Below are positions 36,371 to 47,577 of a DNA stretch of 64,000 nt, piece after piece; the first letter of the stretch is position 1; each line of letters starts with the position of its first letter. The DNA is from Ananas comosus. Taxonomy: Eukaryota; Streptophyta; Magnoliopsida; Poales; Bromeliaceae. Position numbers and translations under genes: made by a program. A model generated the notes under the pieces. That model saw nothing but the letters and a program-made list of their open reading frames with translations, was not told the origin of the DNA and ran no database searches. The stretch covers positions 1,448,935 through 1,512,934 of the forward strand of contig NC_033632.1 of the NCBI RefSeq assembly GCF_001540865.1, written 5' to 3'.

Positions 36371-38177
36371 ATATTCCTCTGAATCTAGGGGTAGCGAATT
36401 GCTACACGGAGTGGGTCCAACTGCAGATTGCCAGACTCTACTTCTCCAATACGTGGATGATACTATCTTCTTCTCTGAGGCTAAGGAGCCGGATATGCGT
36501 AATTTGTTGTTCCTCTGGAAGATGTTTGAATGGGGCTCAGGTCTCAAGATAAATATGAGCAAAACTGAACTCCTGTATTTAGGACCTAATGCAAGCAGAG
36601 CCAACGGTCTTGCAAATATTTTAGGATGCAGAGTAGGCAATTTACCTCTACGATATCTTGGGTTGCCACTCCACATCAGGTCCCTTAGGAGGGATGATTG
36701 GGCTCCAATTATAAACAGTATTGAGAAGCGCATTGAAGGGTGGAAGGCGAAACTCCTCTCACAGGGGGGGAGACTCACCTTGGTCAATTCGGTGCTCTCG
36801 AATCTGCCGTTATTCTACTTTACCATTTTTAAAGCGCCACAATGGGTTCTGAAACGAATCGAAGCACTGCGAAGATCCTTCTTTTGGAAAGGGTGCTCCC
36901 AAATTTCTGGGGGGTCATGTCTAGTAGGATGGAAATCTATTTGCAAAAGTAAAAAGGAAGGAGGGCTTGGGATTAAAGATATGGAGGCTATGAATAAGGC
37001 TCTTCTAACCAAATGGTGGTGGCGATTCTTCAACGAACCGCAGTTGATCTGGGGGAGGTTGGTTACAGCATTATATTACACCAGAAGAAGGCCGTTACAC
37101 GAGGGAAGGGCTTTCAGACCTTTCTCGCAGTGGTGGAGAGGTGTGTTGAGTTGCCGAGATTTGTTTAAGTGCGGTGTTTCATATGTGCTTGGTGATGGAA
37201 AAAATATCAGGCTGTGGTCCGATATTTGGATCGATCAAATCCCTCTGAGTACTTGGTTTCCAGAAATCTACTGCAGAATAGCCAATAAGGAGGTCACGGT
37301 CTCACAATGCTGGAATGCTAATGGGTGGAGATGGCGTTTCATAGCTAGAGGTCTTGCGTCGGTCACAGTGGATGAAAGGCAGAGACTATTTCTGATGCTA
37401 AAAAATCTCCTATCCCAGTATAGTCCGAACAGCACAAATGATATCTTAAAGTGGCGTTGGTCCTCCAATCAAAGCTTTTCAGTGAAATCGCTCTATGACT
37501 TCATCACCGACGCAGGCCAGAGAGACCCCACGTACGCTCATCTTTGGAGGTTAAAAATTCCGGGCAAAGTTAAAATCTTCATCTGGATTTTACTTCGCAA
37601 GAGATTACCCACTGTGGATAGATTGATCACCCGAGGATGCCCTGTGGATCAACAGTGCATTTTTTGCGCGGTCTACCTAGAAAATTGTGATCACCTTTTC
37701 TCTGATTGTGTCTTCGTCAGATACCTTTTTTGGATTGAGGGAGGGAATGAGCTGACCGTTGTACACTCGGGGGATGTCCGGTGCTTATGGAATGAGATAT
37801 CTTGTAACCTCAATGCTGTGTCTGCTGCGAAGAGATTAACCCGACTGGCGGCGATCTGGTGGGTTGTTTGGACTGAACGCAATAATACTATCTTTCGTGA
37901 TATGCCTCCCAACGCAAACCGGGCCGCGGTTCGCGTTGAGTCTTTGTTAAAGGATTGGACTGATGTTACGTGATTCTCGACGTCTCCTGCTCTAACCACA
38001 TGCTCTTGTTTCCGTTTTCATGTTTTTTTTGGGCTTTTGTTTTTCTTTTCGTTGATTTCTTTTCGGTTTCTCTAGGAGGCCCTAGCTGCTTCCACCTGTA
38101 TGCTTAGTTCATTTTACTTTATGAATGAAGCAGGTAGCTTGCTACCTTTTTCTCAAAAAAAAAATATTCCTCTGAAT
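36371..38177 (+). mobile_element. 5'-truncated L1-type LINE with target duplication
   Basis: Body 36385-38163, flanked by the 14-bp direct repeat ATATTCCTCTGAAT at 36371-36384 and 38164-38177. It ends in a short poly-A. The single long frame starts inside reverse transcriptase and runs to 37973, so the endonuclease and most of RT are missing. The 3' untranslated tail ends ATGAATGAAGCAGGTAGC then TTGCTACC, a small hairpin also found at the ends of SINEs in this window. The clean target duplication and open frame suggest a fairly recent insertion. Confidence 0.93.
36387..37973 (+). pseudogene. LINE reverse transcriptase, C-terminal part
   Basis: About 525 residues open from the truncation point. 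Near the start is LLLQYVDDTIFF, the RT catalytic YxDD box in its YVDD form, followed by the thumb-like region typical of plant L1 (GLKINMSKTELLYLG, LPLRYLGLPL, IEGWKAKLLSQGGRLTLV, GGLGIKDMEAMNKALL). The C terminus has a zf-RVT type region (LWRLKIPGKVKIFIW, CPVDQQCIFC, ENCDHLFSDC). It normally copies element RNA at a nicked target. Without its N-terminal domains and without the element's own start codon it is not expected to be functional. Confidence 0.92.
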
Positions 38178-39368
38178 TAATCAATTCATTATTTGATCTA
38201 AACAGGGCAAAAAAAAGGCTCTTGTTGCCGAGTTCAACTGGTAGCGGTCGTAAAGCCTAGTTGTTTCCTATTTTTTATAATATCAGTTGATAAATAGGAA
38301 ATAAATATGAAAATCAAATTAAATAAAATAAAAGAAAATTTACATTTAGGTAAATGGAAATTCTCAATATTAATGTTTTACTCTCAAAATCAACCCATCA
38401 TATATATGAGTGGTGAACTACTTGACTTTATTTGAAGAGCACATTTATTTACAACATATTAATCTTACAAACCAAGTAGTTTATAATTATCAGCATGGAT
38501 ACAAGCTCTTCAATTAGCACCCATGACCCATTTGAGTCTACATTACATACAAATAAACATTCGAGAAATGATTAGCACTTTATTTTATAAAAAAATAAAA
38601 AAAAAATCTTAACTGTTGACCAATTGAGGGTAAATGTGTCATTTAACATGTAGCAGGGTAAAACGTTATTTCATAACGGGGGTATTTTTGTAATTAAACA
38701 TCACAAAATTTTAAAAAAGTTTTGATTGATATCCCAAATCTAATTATTAATTTTGCACTAATTTAAGCATTAATTTAATAAATTGATGGATATGTCAAAT
38801 TTAGATATTAATTTGCAGCATTAATTTTAGAAATTTTAGAATTCCTATAATTTAGGCATTAATTTAAATTTTAGAAATTTTAGATATAGTACTATTTTGA
38901 ATATGTTGAATTTAAATGTCTAAATTTAGAAATTTAAATTTAAATTAGAGGAATTTTGTATTACTATTTTAAAAAATTTTAATATTGGTAAATGTTTAAA
39001 TTCAACATATTTTAATGTGTTTAAGAAATTTTAAAATCCTCTATTCTAGACATTAATTTTGTATCACTAGTTTAAAAAACAATTGAATTTAGATAAATAT
39101 TTAATTTCAACATAGTTAACATGCTTAGAAAAATTAGAATTTTTCTAGTTTAGACATTAATTTTGCATCACTATTTAATTTTTTTTAATATAGGTAAATA
39201 TTTAAATTCAGTATATTTAAAGAGTTTCCCTGGTGATTGATTGTCTTCTTTGGGTGAAATACTGTTGCCACAGATACCATGTACAAAATACTTACTCTTA
39301 TAATTGAACACAATTTGAAGTTTAAACAATTTATACCGAAAGATTTAAACTAACAACAGAAGTCCAAG

Positions 39369-39534
39369 ACCGACCGTCCCTAGAGCAAGTGGTAAAGGGC
39401 TTGATGGTTGGTATTCGAGACCCAAGTTCGAATCCTAGTTGATTCACATTTATTGCTAAGTTTATTTATAAATGAAATAAACGAAGCAGGTAGCGTGCTA
39501 TCTATCTCTCAAAAAAAAAAAAAAAAAAAAAAAT
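39369..39534 (+). mobile_element. tRNA-derived SINE, copy 1
   Basis: Starts ACCGACCGTCCCTAGAGCAA, contains a B-box-like GTTCGAATCC, and ends GAAGCAGGTAGCGTGCTATC, TATCTCTC and poly-A. Flanked by an imperfect 15-bp target duplication (CAACAGAAGTCCAAG at 39354-39368; CAATAGAAGCCCAAG at 39535-39549), two mismatches. Confidence 0.9.
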
Positions 39535-39542
39535 CAATAGAA

Positions 39543-40083
39543 GCCCAAGTGTGGCACAACTAACAGTTTCATCATCAGTAACATGTAGATAAGAATGTTA
39601 GGGACAACCACTACTTCGTTAGAAGATGTGACTCAAGAGATAAGATAATGCTAGAGACAACCACTACTTAGATGGAGTAACTCCAGAAGCAGAGAAAAGA
39701 TTTCTCCAGACTAGTTTAAATTCATTACTAGTCCTTAACAATTCTCATGCTTTCGCACGTGCCCAAAGGATGGTGAGAGCCGAGATATAGCTAAAGAACC
39801 ATGCGAAAAGAGCAAGCGCTGCAGAGGTGGTGTAGTGGCTGCATGCGGTCTCCTTGTACCTGCACGAATTCGCGCCTCTTCGTAGGAGCGACGCCACCGC
39901 CGTGAGCTTGCGAATAGTGCGGCAGCGGACAAACTTTTTATGCGGTGTGAGCATATAGTACTGTCGCAGCGACGGCAACAACAACAACGGCGGTGGTAAT
40001 GGTGCAGATCGATTGGGGCGGTGGTGGGTTAGTAGCATAAAATGGTGAGCGCAGGAGGTGGAAGTGGTGGCTAAACATAGCAT
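39543..40083 (-). pseudogene. CASP-like paralogue reduced to its last exon
   Basis: From about 39905 down to the stop at 39745 it reads LTAVASLLRRGANSCRYKE, TACSHYTTSAALALFAWFF and SYISALTILWARAKA, closely matching exon 3 of the CASP-like gene at 32372. The 3' flank (39543-39740) also matches 32155-32370, including AAGCAGAGAAAAGATTTCTCC. Upstream, the frame stays open to 40083 but no longer resembles the family, and no exon 1 or 2 (MNxxGxPGxxSGL) is visible up to RABA1. It is best explained as a partial copy from the same local duplication. Confidence 0.72.
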
Positions 40084-40299
40084 TTACTATGAAGTATGAA
40101 CCATTGCATGCCTCATATTTTGATGCAGGCAAGGAGGGAAGTGATAGAGCTTCAGTATGCATATGCGTGTAGTCGTCGCGTTATATAATGAAGAGAACGA
40201 ACATACACTGTATAAATATAATGAAGGATTGTTGCATCCGGGTAAAGGAAATACGGGAATGTGTAAATGATCCACAATGTATTGTTTTAGCAATAGGCA

Positions 40300-41075
40300 A
40301 ATAAAAAATTAGATATGTTTTTTTAACTATAATAAAAATTAAAAAGAATTGTGAAGTTGCAAAGCAGGAGTTCTAATGCAAATACGTTACATTTACACAA
40401 CAAAATCTATTCCAGAGAATTTTATATAATGCTTACTCTAAAAGCAGCACTCAACAATACTACACCGTAAATTAGAGCCAAACTGCAGGCCCTAAAATAA
40501 GTTTTAATTTAACGCTCAAACCTTCTGAAAACTTTCATTTTTAGGCCTAGTTTGTAACGGGGTGGTTATAGGCGGCACTCTATGCACTTGAACTCGGAAC
40601 GATCAAACTCAGTAAACATAAAGTATTCCAATAAACAGAACCAGCATACTTCGCTGCAATTTCATATATTGTATAATGAACTAAATAGTACTATTGCTAT
40701 TTAGAGGAAAACTCAACAGGAAAACATGAAAAAATTGGATTGTTATGGGATTGAACAAGTTAAAGAGCACAACAGAGGACACCAAATCATTCAATTTTGA
40801 ACACATTATTCAATATAGTCATTCTAAAGGATTTGCTATTAAAAGCTAAGCACAAGAAACGGAAGGAAAAAAAATAATAATAATAGCCAACACTCTGCAT
40901 TACACCAAAGTTATCTAACCTTCTGAAAAAAAATCTCTTCTATGAGCTCCTGCCTGAATCAGATAACGCACACACAATAGAAAGGAGAAATGAAGAACCG
41001 AGTAATCTACACCACCAATTGAAAATTCTCTAAAGACCAAATTTTGTTCTCTTCTTTGGGAGGAAAGAAATTTAC
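40300..41075. other. Intergenic region and RABA1 3' flank
   Basis: AT-rich, no gene. The RABA1 3' UTR on the minus strand should lie in about 40800-41075. Confidence 0.5.
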
Positions 41076-43211
41076 CTAAGTAGAGCAGCATGTTCTCCTT
41101 GCACCCCCCGACGAATCGGTGACGTTGATCGTAGTCCCTTGGATCGGAGGGCCGGCATTTCCCGCCGCCTCTTGCGCGGCGAGAGCCTTCTTGCTTATTA
41201 TGTGGTAAATCTCAGTTAGGATTGTTTGAAAAGCTTTCTCGATGTTAAATGCCTCCAATGCCGAGGTCTCCAGGAACGAGAGCCCCTCCTTCTCGGCCAA
41301 AACCTGTGTGGCAAAAATTATATACTTTAAGACCTCAGAAAAGTGATAATTTCATGGACAGCCTCCAGAAGCTAAAGAAATAGTACAAACATATACTATA
41401 AAATCAGAATTTTCATACCTGAGCATCATCCTCAGAGACAGATCGTAGATGGTTGAGATCGGACTTGTTACCAACCATCATGATGACTATGTTGGAGTCC
41501 GCGTGGTCGCGGAGCTCACGCAGCCACCTCTGCACATTTTCGAATGTCTGTTTCTTTGTAATGTCGTAGACAAGGAGGGCACCCACTGCCCCACGATAGT
41601 ACGCGCTAGTTATGGCGCGGTAGCGTTCTTGGCCAGCAGTATCCCATATTTGGGCCTTGATTGTTTTCCCTTCTATCTGCAACAATAGTTGATGAACTAA
41701 ATTTAGAAAAGGAAAACATCTAAGTAAAGGAATCGGTATAGCAAGGTAATGACTGATAATTAACTTTTAATTTTTCAAATATTCAATTATTTGTTCCTTT
41801 CTAAGTAACAAGCACTATATTTTTTGAGAGATGTAACAAGCACTATATTGCACAAACTCAGATAGTGGTATATGCAGGAAAATTTTATTTTACATATATA
41901 TGCATATCCCAAAGGACTAAATGGAAGCATAACAGAGCATCGGACAGTAGTTATTAGATAAAAGAGCAGGAGGAAGATCATAATAGTTTGGATCAAATCA
42001 ACTTGTGCAGATCCAATATGAGATCATTGAGAACATAATGAACATCGTCAAGATCCAAATGAGATCATCAAGAGCATAATGGCAGATTCCCTATAGTAAT
42101 GGTAGGGAAGGTGAAAAGCTCACAAGGAAAATTCATTTAAATCAACAGAAAAACCGACAAGATAAGAAGATATATCATTGATTAATAGAGTTTCACAACC
42201 ATCCAGGATCAGAATACTTCCAATAAAACTATGATATTATAAGCTTCCTTGATTAAGTATCTTAAAAGACTATGTTGTAACAACAGCGACAGCAAACAAA
42301 CACCGACCGTCCCTAGAGCAAGTGGCAAAGGGCTTGGTGGTTGGTACCCGAGACCTAAGTTCGAATCCTAGTTGATTCACATTTCTAGCTAAGTTTATTT
42401 CTAAATGAAATAAACGAAGCGGGTAGCGTGCTACCTTTCTCTCTCAAAAAAAAAAAAAAAGACAGCAAACAAACTTTTTATCTCTAGTATTACACAGATC
42501 TACTTCTGCAACCTCCACATAACCTTCTATATACTTTTCAAAAACTAAGACTGCAGTCGCTTCTACTAGACAAGATTGTAATTCCATCTATCCCCTTCCT
42601 GAAATTCCCTTTTAAAGGGAAAATTCTCAATTTGTCTGCACCTGTAGATAAGGCTTAAATATGATCGATCATTTTCAATCATTTTCTCATACATGCCTAT
42701 ATGTCTCATTTATAATGTTGCTGATCTATCTGTATCTCCCACGCGAGATCCTGATAAATTTAATAACACACATGCCATTCTCCACTAGCAAATTGCATGG
42801 AATTAGAGGAATAAAATGCTCTTTCGAGAGAGTTCACCATTGGATTTAGTTAAATTTCACCTTCGCAACATCTAAACACACTAAAATTCGAATCAAAACA
42901 ATAATAAATTAATCAAATGACGAGTAATTGATATTATAATTAACAATTATTCGGTAGATCCTATCAATAGTTATTAACGGAACAACAGTTTAAAATCAAA
43001 GGGTTAAATTGACCAAAAGAAACTGATCGGAGAAGGAAGGGTGGACCTGAAGCGTCCGGGTGGCGAATTCGACGCCGATGGTGGATTTGGACTCCAAGCA
43101 AAACTCGTTGCGCGTGAATCTCGAGAGGATGTTGGATTTACCCACGCCCGAGTCGCCGATGAGGACGATTTTGAAAAGGTAATCGTACTCGTGATCCACT
43201 CGGTGCGCCAT
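41076..43211 (-). CDS. RABA1: Rab11-class small GTPase, RABA1 type
   Basis: Three exons, 43211-43047, 41676-41419 and 41303-41076, give 216 residues, the standard RABA1 length. All nucleotide-binding motifs are intact: GDSGVGKS at 19-26, WDTAGQE at 66-72 with Gln71, NKSD at 125-128 and ETSA at 153-156. The switch region [13 protein letters not shown] and the Rab motif [17 protein letters not shown] are those of Rab11/RABA. The tail ends RRTCCST, with two Cys for double geranylgeranylation. RABA proteins control traffic from the trans-Golgi/recycling endosome to plasma membrane and cell plate. The leader has a CT tract (43439-43466 on the plus strand as GA). Intron 1 contains a SINE. I see no defect. 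Confidence 0.96.
42302..42460 (+). mobile_element. tRNA-derived SINE, copy 2 (RABA1 intron 1)
   Basis: Starts ACCGACCGTCCCTAGAGCAA, B box GTTCGAATCC, tail GGTAGCGTGCTACC hairpin, then CTCTCTC and poly-A. Perfect 14-bp target duplication GACAGCAAACAAAC at 42288-42301 and 42461-42474. It is antisense to RABA1. The perfect duplication makes it the youngest-looking copy here. Confidence 0.94.
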
Positions 43212-43434
43212 TTCTCCTCCTCCTCCTCGATTCTCCTCCCCTAAACCCTAGGATCTGGATGAGATCCAATCAAAACAACACCAAAATCAACAGAGACCGA
43301 TAGAGACCGATCGATCGAAGCAAAAACAGAATTGAAAACGGAGGGATCTGAGATCTGGGACCGGAGAAACCCTACCTGATGCGGGATCCGATCGGAGAAG
43401 CGAACACTCGGGGATTGGAGCGATCAATGGGAAC

Positions 43435-43438
<4 letters not shown>

Positions 43439-43466
<28 letters not shown>
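43439..43466. repeat. (GA)n tract in the RABA1 5' leader
   Basis: CT tract on the gene strand about 230-255 bp upstream of the RABA1 start codon. Confidence 0.85.
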
Positions 43467-43469
<3 letters not shown>

Positions 43470-43519
43470 GTGGGGTTCCACGACGACCGGTGACGAGGGA
43501 ACGGAAGAGAGCGAAGAAA

Positions 43520-45055
43520 GGGCATCTAAATTCTGAAACGGCCTACACGAATTTTTGGCGCATTAATATAAAAAAGAAAAAATAAAATAAAAACACCCGC
43601 ATAATTTTTCCTCATTGTTCAAATCTTTTGACCGTATAATTTTTTAGGAGTGTTATCTCTACACTCCATTTGGACCATTTGTAACATCATATTTTATATT
43701 TTATGTCCTTCAAATTTAAGTGTTAATTTCTTTAAACATGCTAAAAATTCTATAAAAATAAGTAATTTTGTATTATTTTTGAAAAGTTGGTATTTGCATT
43801 TATACCCTTGCTAGAGGTATGTAACCAAAAAATTTAAATTAATAAAGTTTACATAAATACTAATTCTACAAAAAAAATTAATATGTAGGCAGAGCTATGA
43901 TTTTATAGTCAGCAGTGTGTGAATTTTCAGTTATGTATCGAAATTCACTATCGACATCGTTTAATATAATTTGTGTGATTTAACTATCTTAAAACATTCT
44001 TATTATTTTTCAACACTACTTATTAGGTAATTAATATATTTTCAGAATTTGTTTAGTTATAATATTTACATTTTCACCACTTGCTGTATTTGTAAATAAT
44101 ATTTAAAATTTACAAATTATATTTGTTAAATAATTTAAATACTTTTGGGGAAAAAAATTATTATCTCTTTCACATTTGGGCATGTTTTAATTTTCGAGCA
44201 TGCTAGTGAAAAAAGACAAAAGTGGAGGACCTTTTGGTGTTAGTGGTTTGACCTACCTTTATTTTTAATTTTTTTTCTTTCGTTTTTGGAAAGTGCTTTA
44301 TGACGAGGGGTAAGAAGGTAATTTTAGATTACTAATAGTATAATAATACAATAATAATACCCATGATTCTACCGAATTAATGTGTAAAATAAAATTTTTG
44401 TTTAAAATTGGTAAAAATGCGTGGAGAGGCTTATAACTATACTTATTTGAAACTGGTTCCAGGAGCTTTTATGTGTCTTTGATGGACACTTTTTTGAATT
44501 TCCAATTACTTTAATTTAATTTATTTATATTATTTGAATCACAAATTTTTGTTAGATTATCAGTATTTTTAGAAAAGATTTTAACTCTAATTATTTTTTA
44601 ACTAGAGAAAATACATATTTATTAACAAGCAACGGCCAATGACCAATTAAACTATAAAAAAAAAGTCGACCAATCATAATAAGCGTTTGTGATTTGTGGG
44701 TGGAAGGAAAGTCACGTACCATATTATGACACAACAAAATATTGCTGGAAGAAGACGGTGAGTGATTCATCGGACGTTGGCATCTTAACGGGCGACAGCT
44801 CGCTCAGATTCTCTTCTCCTTCTGTCCTTGGCATGCCCCATGCCAGGTGATCATTTGCATGGACGCAGCAAATTCTCTCGGTCCCCACACAAAGATGATG
44901 AGCAAATTAATGCTATATATATGTACAAGCATACAGGTTCTCCAGAATACTCTCTTTAGCGCTCTATCTGTTGTGCGATCCTAACTTACATATGAAAAAA
45001 TTCAAAATATAGCATATGACAAGGCAGCTAATGTGATTCCCGGCTTTTCAAAAAG
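43520..45055. other. Intergenic, AT-rich, no gene seen
   Basis: Upstream region of RABA1 followed by AT-rich DNA. A GC-richer patch at 44690-44890 has no coding motif. Confidence 0.5.
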
Positions 45056-45057
45056 TC

Positions 45058-45720
45058 ATTCATCGTAAGATTATTCTAATCCTAATACACTTAACTCTTT
45101 TAGCTTTTTAGATTTAACCATCCCCCAAAATGTTATAGTCGGATTAAGATTTAGTCCTAATTAATAATGTAACACTCTGAGAATTTAAAATAGTTCTATA
45201 TATGAGATATAATAGGGCTAATTTTTTGACCCGGTTATAATATTTTAGTCAACGATTAGATCCAAAAGGTTAAAAGAGTTGAGCGTGCTAGAACTATAAT
45301 AGTTTTAGGATGGGTGACCCTCTGGGAAGCGAGACATCACAATTGATTTCAGAACAAATTTCCAGCAGGAAGTTTGCGATGAGTCTCGGCTGAAACAGGA
45401 TTATGCAACAGATAGAGCGATGCTGATGACTGTTATGGATGGACATCGCCTAATACTTGATACTTGTTAGTGTGCCTGACGAAAATGTCAGGGTTTAAAG
45501 GGAGAGGAACGTAACACCCCGAGGAAGAAACATTACACCTCGAGGATTTACAATAGTCCTATATATAAAATATAATAGGGTTAAACCTTTTAATCCGATT
45601 ATAATATCTTGCGATGATTAGACCCAAGAAGTTAAAAGAGTTAAGCATATTAAGAGTAGAGTAATCCTATGATTGTTGACCCCGACCAGTAGCTTAACCA
45701 AACGACTATGCTTTAACTTC
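45058..45720. mobile_element. Cassandra-like TRIM with 5S-rRNA-like LTRs
   Basis: LTR-like unit 1 starts TGTAACACTCTGAGAATTTA (about 45168) and contains GTTGAGCGTGCTAGAACTAT then TAGGATGGGTGACC.CTGGGAAGCG (about 45264-45340), strongly like the 3' half of plant 5S rRNA. Unit 2 (about 45510-45690) starts GTAACACCCCGAGG and repeats the order AATAGTCCTATATAT, AATAGGGTTAA, GATTAGACCCAAGAAG, TTAAAAGAGTTAAGC. A purine tract AAAGGGAGAGGAAC precedes unit 2. A third, inverted piece (45058-45165) shows ACTTAACTCTTTTAGC, the complement of the same region. 5S-bearing short LTR elements are the hallmark of the Cassandra TRIM group. No coding capacity. Confidence 0.75.
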
Positions 45721-46220
45721 TTCCTCATAAATTGTTTATTAATGGGGGGTTGGACAAACATGAGACTTAACCACCACAAAAATGTTTTGGCTATTTATAA
45801 AGTCTCTTAATTATCATTTTCTTTATTTCTTATTATAATTACCATTTTATCCACATATTACATTTCTTTCTTTGTAACCTATGTATGTCGACTATTTAAT
45901 AAAAAACTTTATAGAACTTGGTAAGAAGTGGGTAGGAACTTAGTGAGAAGTGGGTACGGTGCTACTACTCTAATGAAATTGCTCTAGAATAATTGAATTG
46001 GATGGTTTAATTTAAAAGAGTTCCAAAGTGATCGAGTCACATGCACCATTGCTTCATTATGAATAGTTTAGCTTACTCCCACGTCATGCATAAGCCTCTA
46101 AATTATACAATCACGGGAGCCGTCCCTCCACTAACCGCACTTTAGTAGTTTTTCTATTGTATTAATTAAGCTACAACCACTTCGAGCTACATGAAATTAA
46201 GAATATATATATATATATAT

Positions 46221-46775
46221 AGAGAGAGCTAGGCTACTATACTATATCTATAGTACCGAGCTCCGGTACTATAGTGTTGATTTTCGATCTTAGGGCGTTC
46301 AAATCAACGATCCACACCGCTAAAATTGATTTAGGGTATTTAAAGTTTCTAGAAATAAAATTATATATTTTTTCGACATAGTTTACTTTATGATCAAACT
46401 ATTTCAAAATTGTCAATTTTTAATGGCTATTATGACGAGTTTTGAGTTTAACGGTGTAGAAGAATCTAAATTTCTTCAAATTTTGATAGAAAATACTTTA
46501 AACTATATAGATTAAGGTTAACATTCTTGATCTTGAATTTAAAAGTCCTATGCTCAAATTTTAAAGATTATTCAATTTTCACCGTCCATTTTAATATAAT
46601 TTATTTACTAAGTAAACGATATCGAAAAAAACTAAAATTTTATTCTTAAAAAATTCATATACCCTAGATCATATTTAACGGTATGGATCGTTAATTTGAA
46701 TACCCTAAGATCGAAAACAAATACTATAGTATCGGAGCTCGGTACTATAGATAGTATAGTAGTCTAATTCTATAT
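46221..46775. mobile_element. Foldback element in a (TA)n tract, family A
   Basis: Bounded by TATATATA. Left end GCTACTATACTATATCTATA followed by the palindrome GTACCGAGCTCCGGTAC; right end complementary (TCGGAGCTCGGTACTATAGA, TAGTATAGTAG). Inverted homology extends inward (CTTAGGGCGTTCAAATCAACGA / TCGTTAATTTGAATACCCTAAG). Core words such as AAATTTTGATAGAAAAT are shared with the elements at 53661 and 63645. Non-coding. Confidence 0.8.
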
Positions 46776-47218
46776 ACATATATCCTGTTCGACTAATGTT
46801 ATCCATCTACTCAATTGAATACATACATACGCGAGATGCATTTGAAAGCAACTGCTATGTTTGGAGTACATTTTGTTATTCTTAATTTGCGACTTACGCC
46901 TGCGCAATTGTGATGATCATCTATTTTATTCAAAAAGGTTTGAATCTAATGTAATTTTTTATGATCGACCTACTTAACAAGCTTATCGTTGTTTCACAAC
47001 TTTTTAGCACGGAAAGGGCTTAAGAAACCGAGCATCAGTGTCAACTTGCCCATCTTGTGCCGTCATTTGAGAGCTCGCAAAAACCTCTTTACTAGTGTTA
47101 ATATATAATTCTAAATTTATTTTCTATTAGATTTTTTTTTAATAAGTATGCATAAGTATGAGTGTTAATATATATTTCTGAACCGTTTGTTATTAGATTG
47201 ATCTTTTGAATAATAGTT

Positions 47219-47575
47219 AGTGTTAAAAAAAACTTCAAATATCATTCATGTTATTTCACACTTTCTTACTTTAGTACCATATGGTTTAAAGTGTATCACT
47301 TTCTGATTTTATTTTATTTTTTTTGTTATCCCCTCCACTAACTTTTTTCATTAAATCAATGATAAAATTAAAACTAAAAAGTACTAAAATGAATATTTGA
47401 TAAATTTAGATGAGATATTGAAACTTTTTTATATATAATTAATGAAATATTAACGGAGGAGCTGACGAAAAAAAAAAAATAAAACCACAGAATATTAAAT
47501 TAATACACTTTAAATTATAGAATACTAAAGTAAAAAAATGCCAAATTATAAAAATGATATTTGAAGCTTACCCCT
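47219..47575. mobile_element. Foldback MITE copy 2 (family of 10733)
   Basis: Long palindrome: left arm AACTTCAAATATCATTC, CTTACTTTAGTACCATATGG, TTTAAAGTGTATCA; right arm the complement (AATACACTTTAAATTATAGA, ATACTAAAGTAAAAAAATG, GATATTTGAAG). It abuts the Tourist-like element that starts at 47578. Confidence 0.75.
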
Positions 47576-47577
47576 AA

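Noticed and set aside
39745..40083. An intact 112-aa CASP-like gene
   Set aside because: Only the last 55 or so residues resemble the family; upstream residues are low complexity and exons 1 and 2 are absent.
42302..42460. A tRNA gene suggested by GTTCGAATCC
   Set aside because: No cloverleaf can be drawn, the unit ends in poly-A, has target duplications and occurs four times: it is a SINE.
45264..45340. A 5S rRNA gene
   Set aside because: Only the 3' half is similar, with substitutions, and it lies inside an LTR-like direct repeat.
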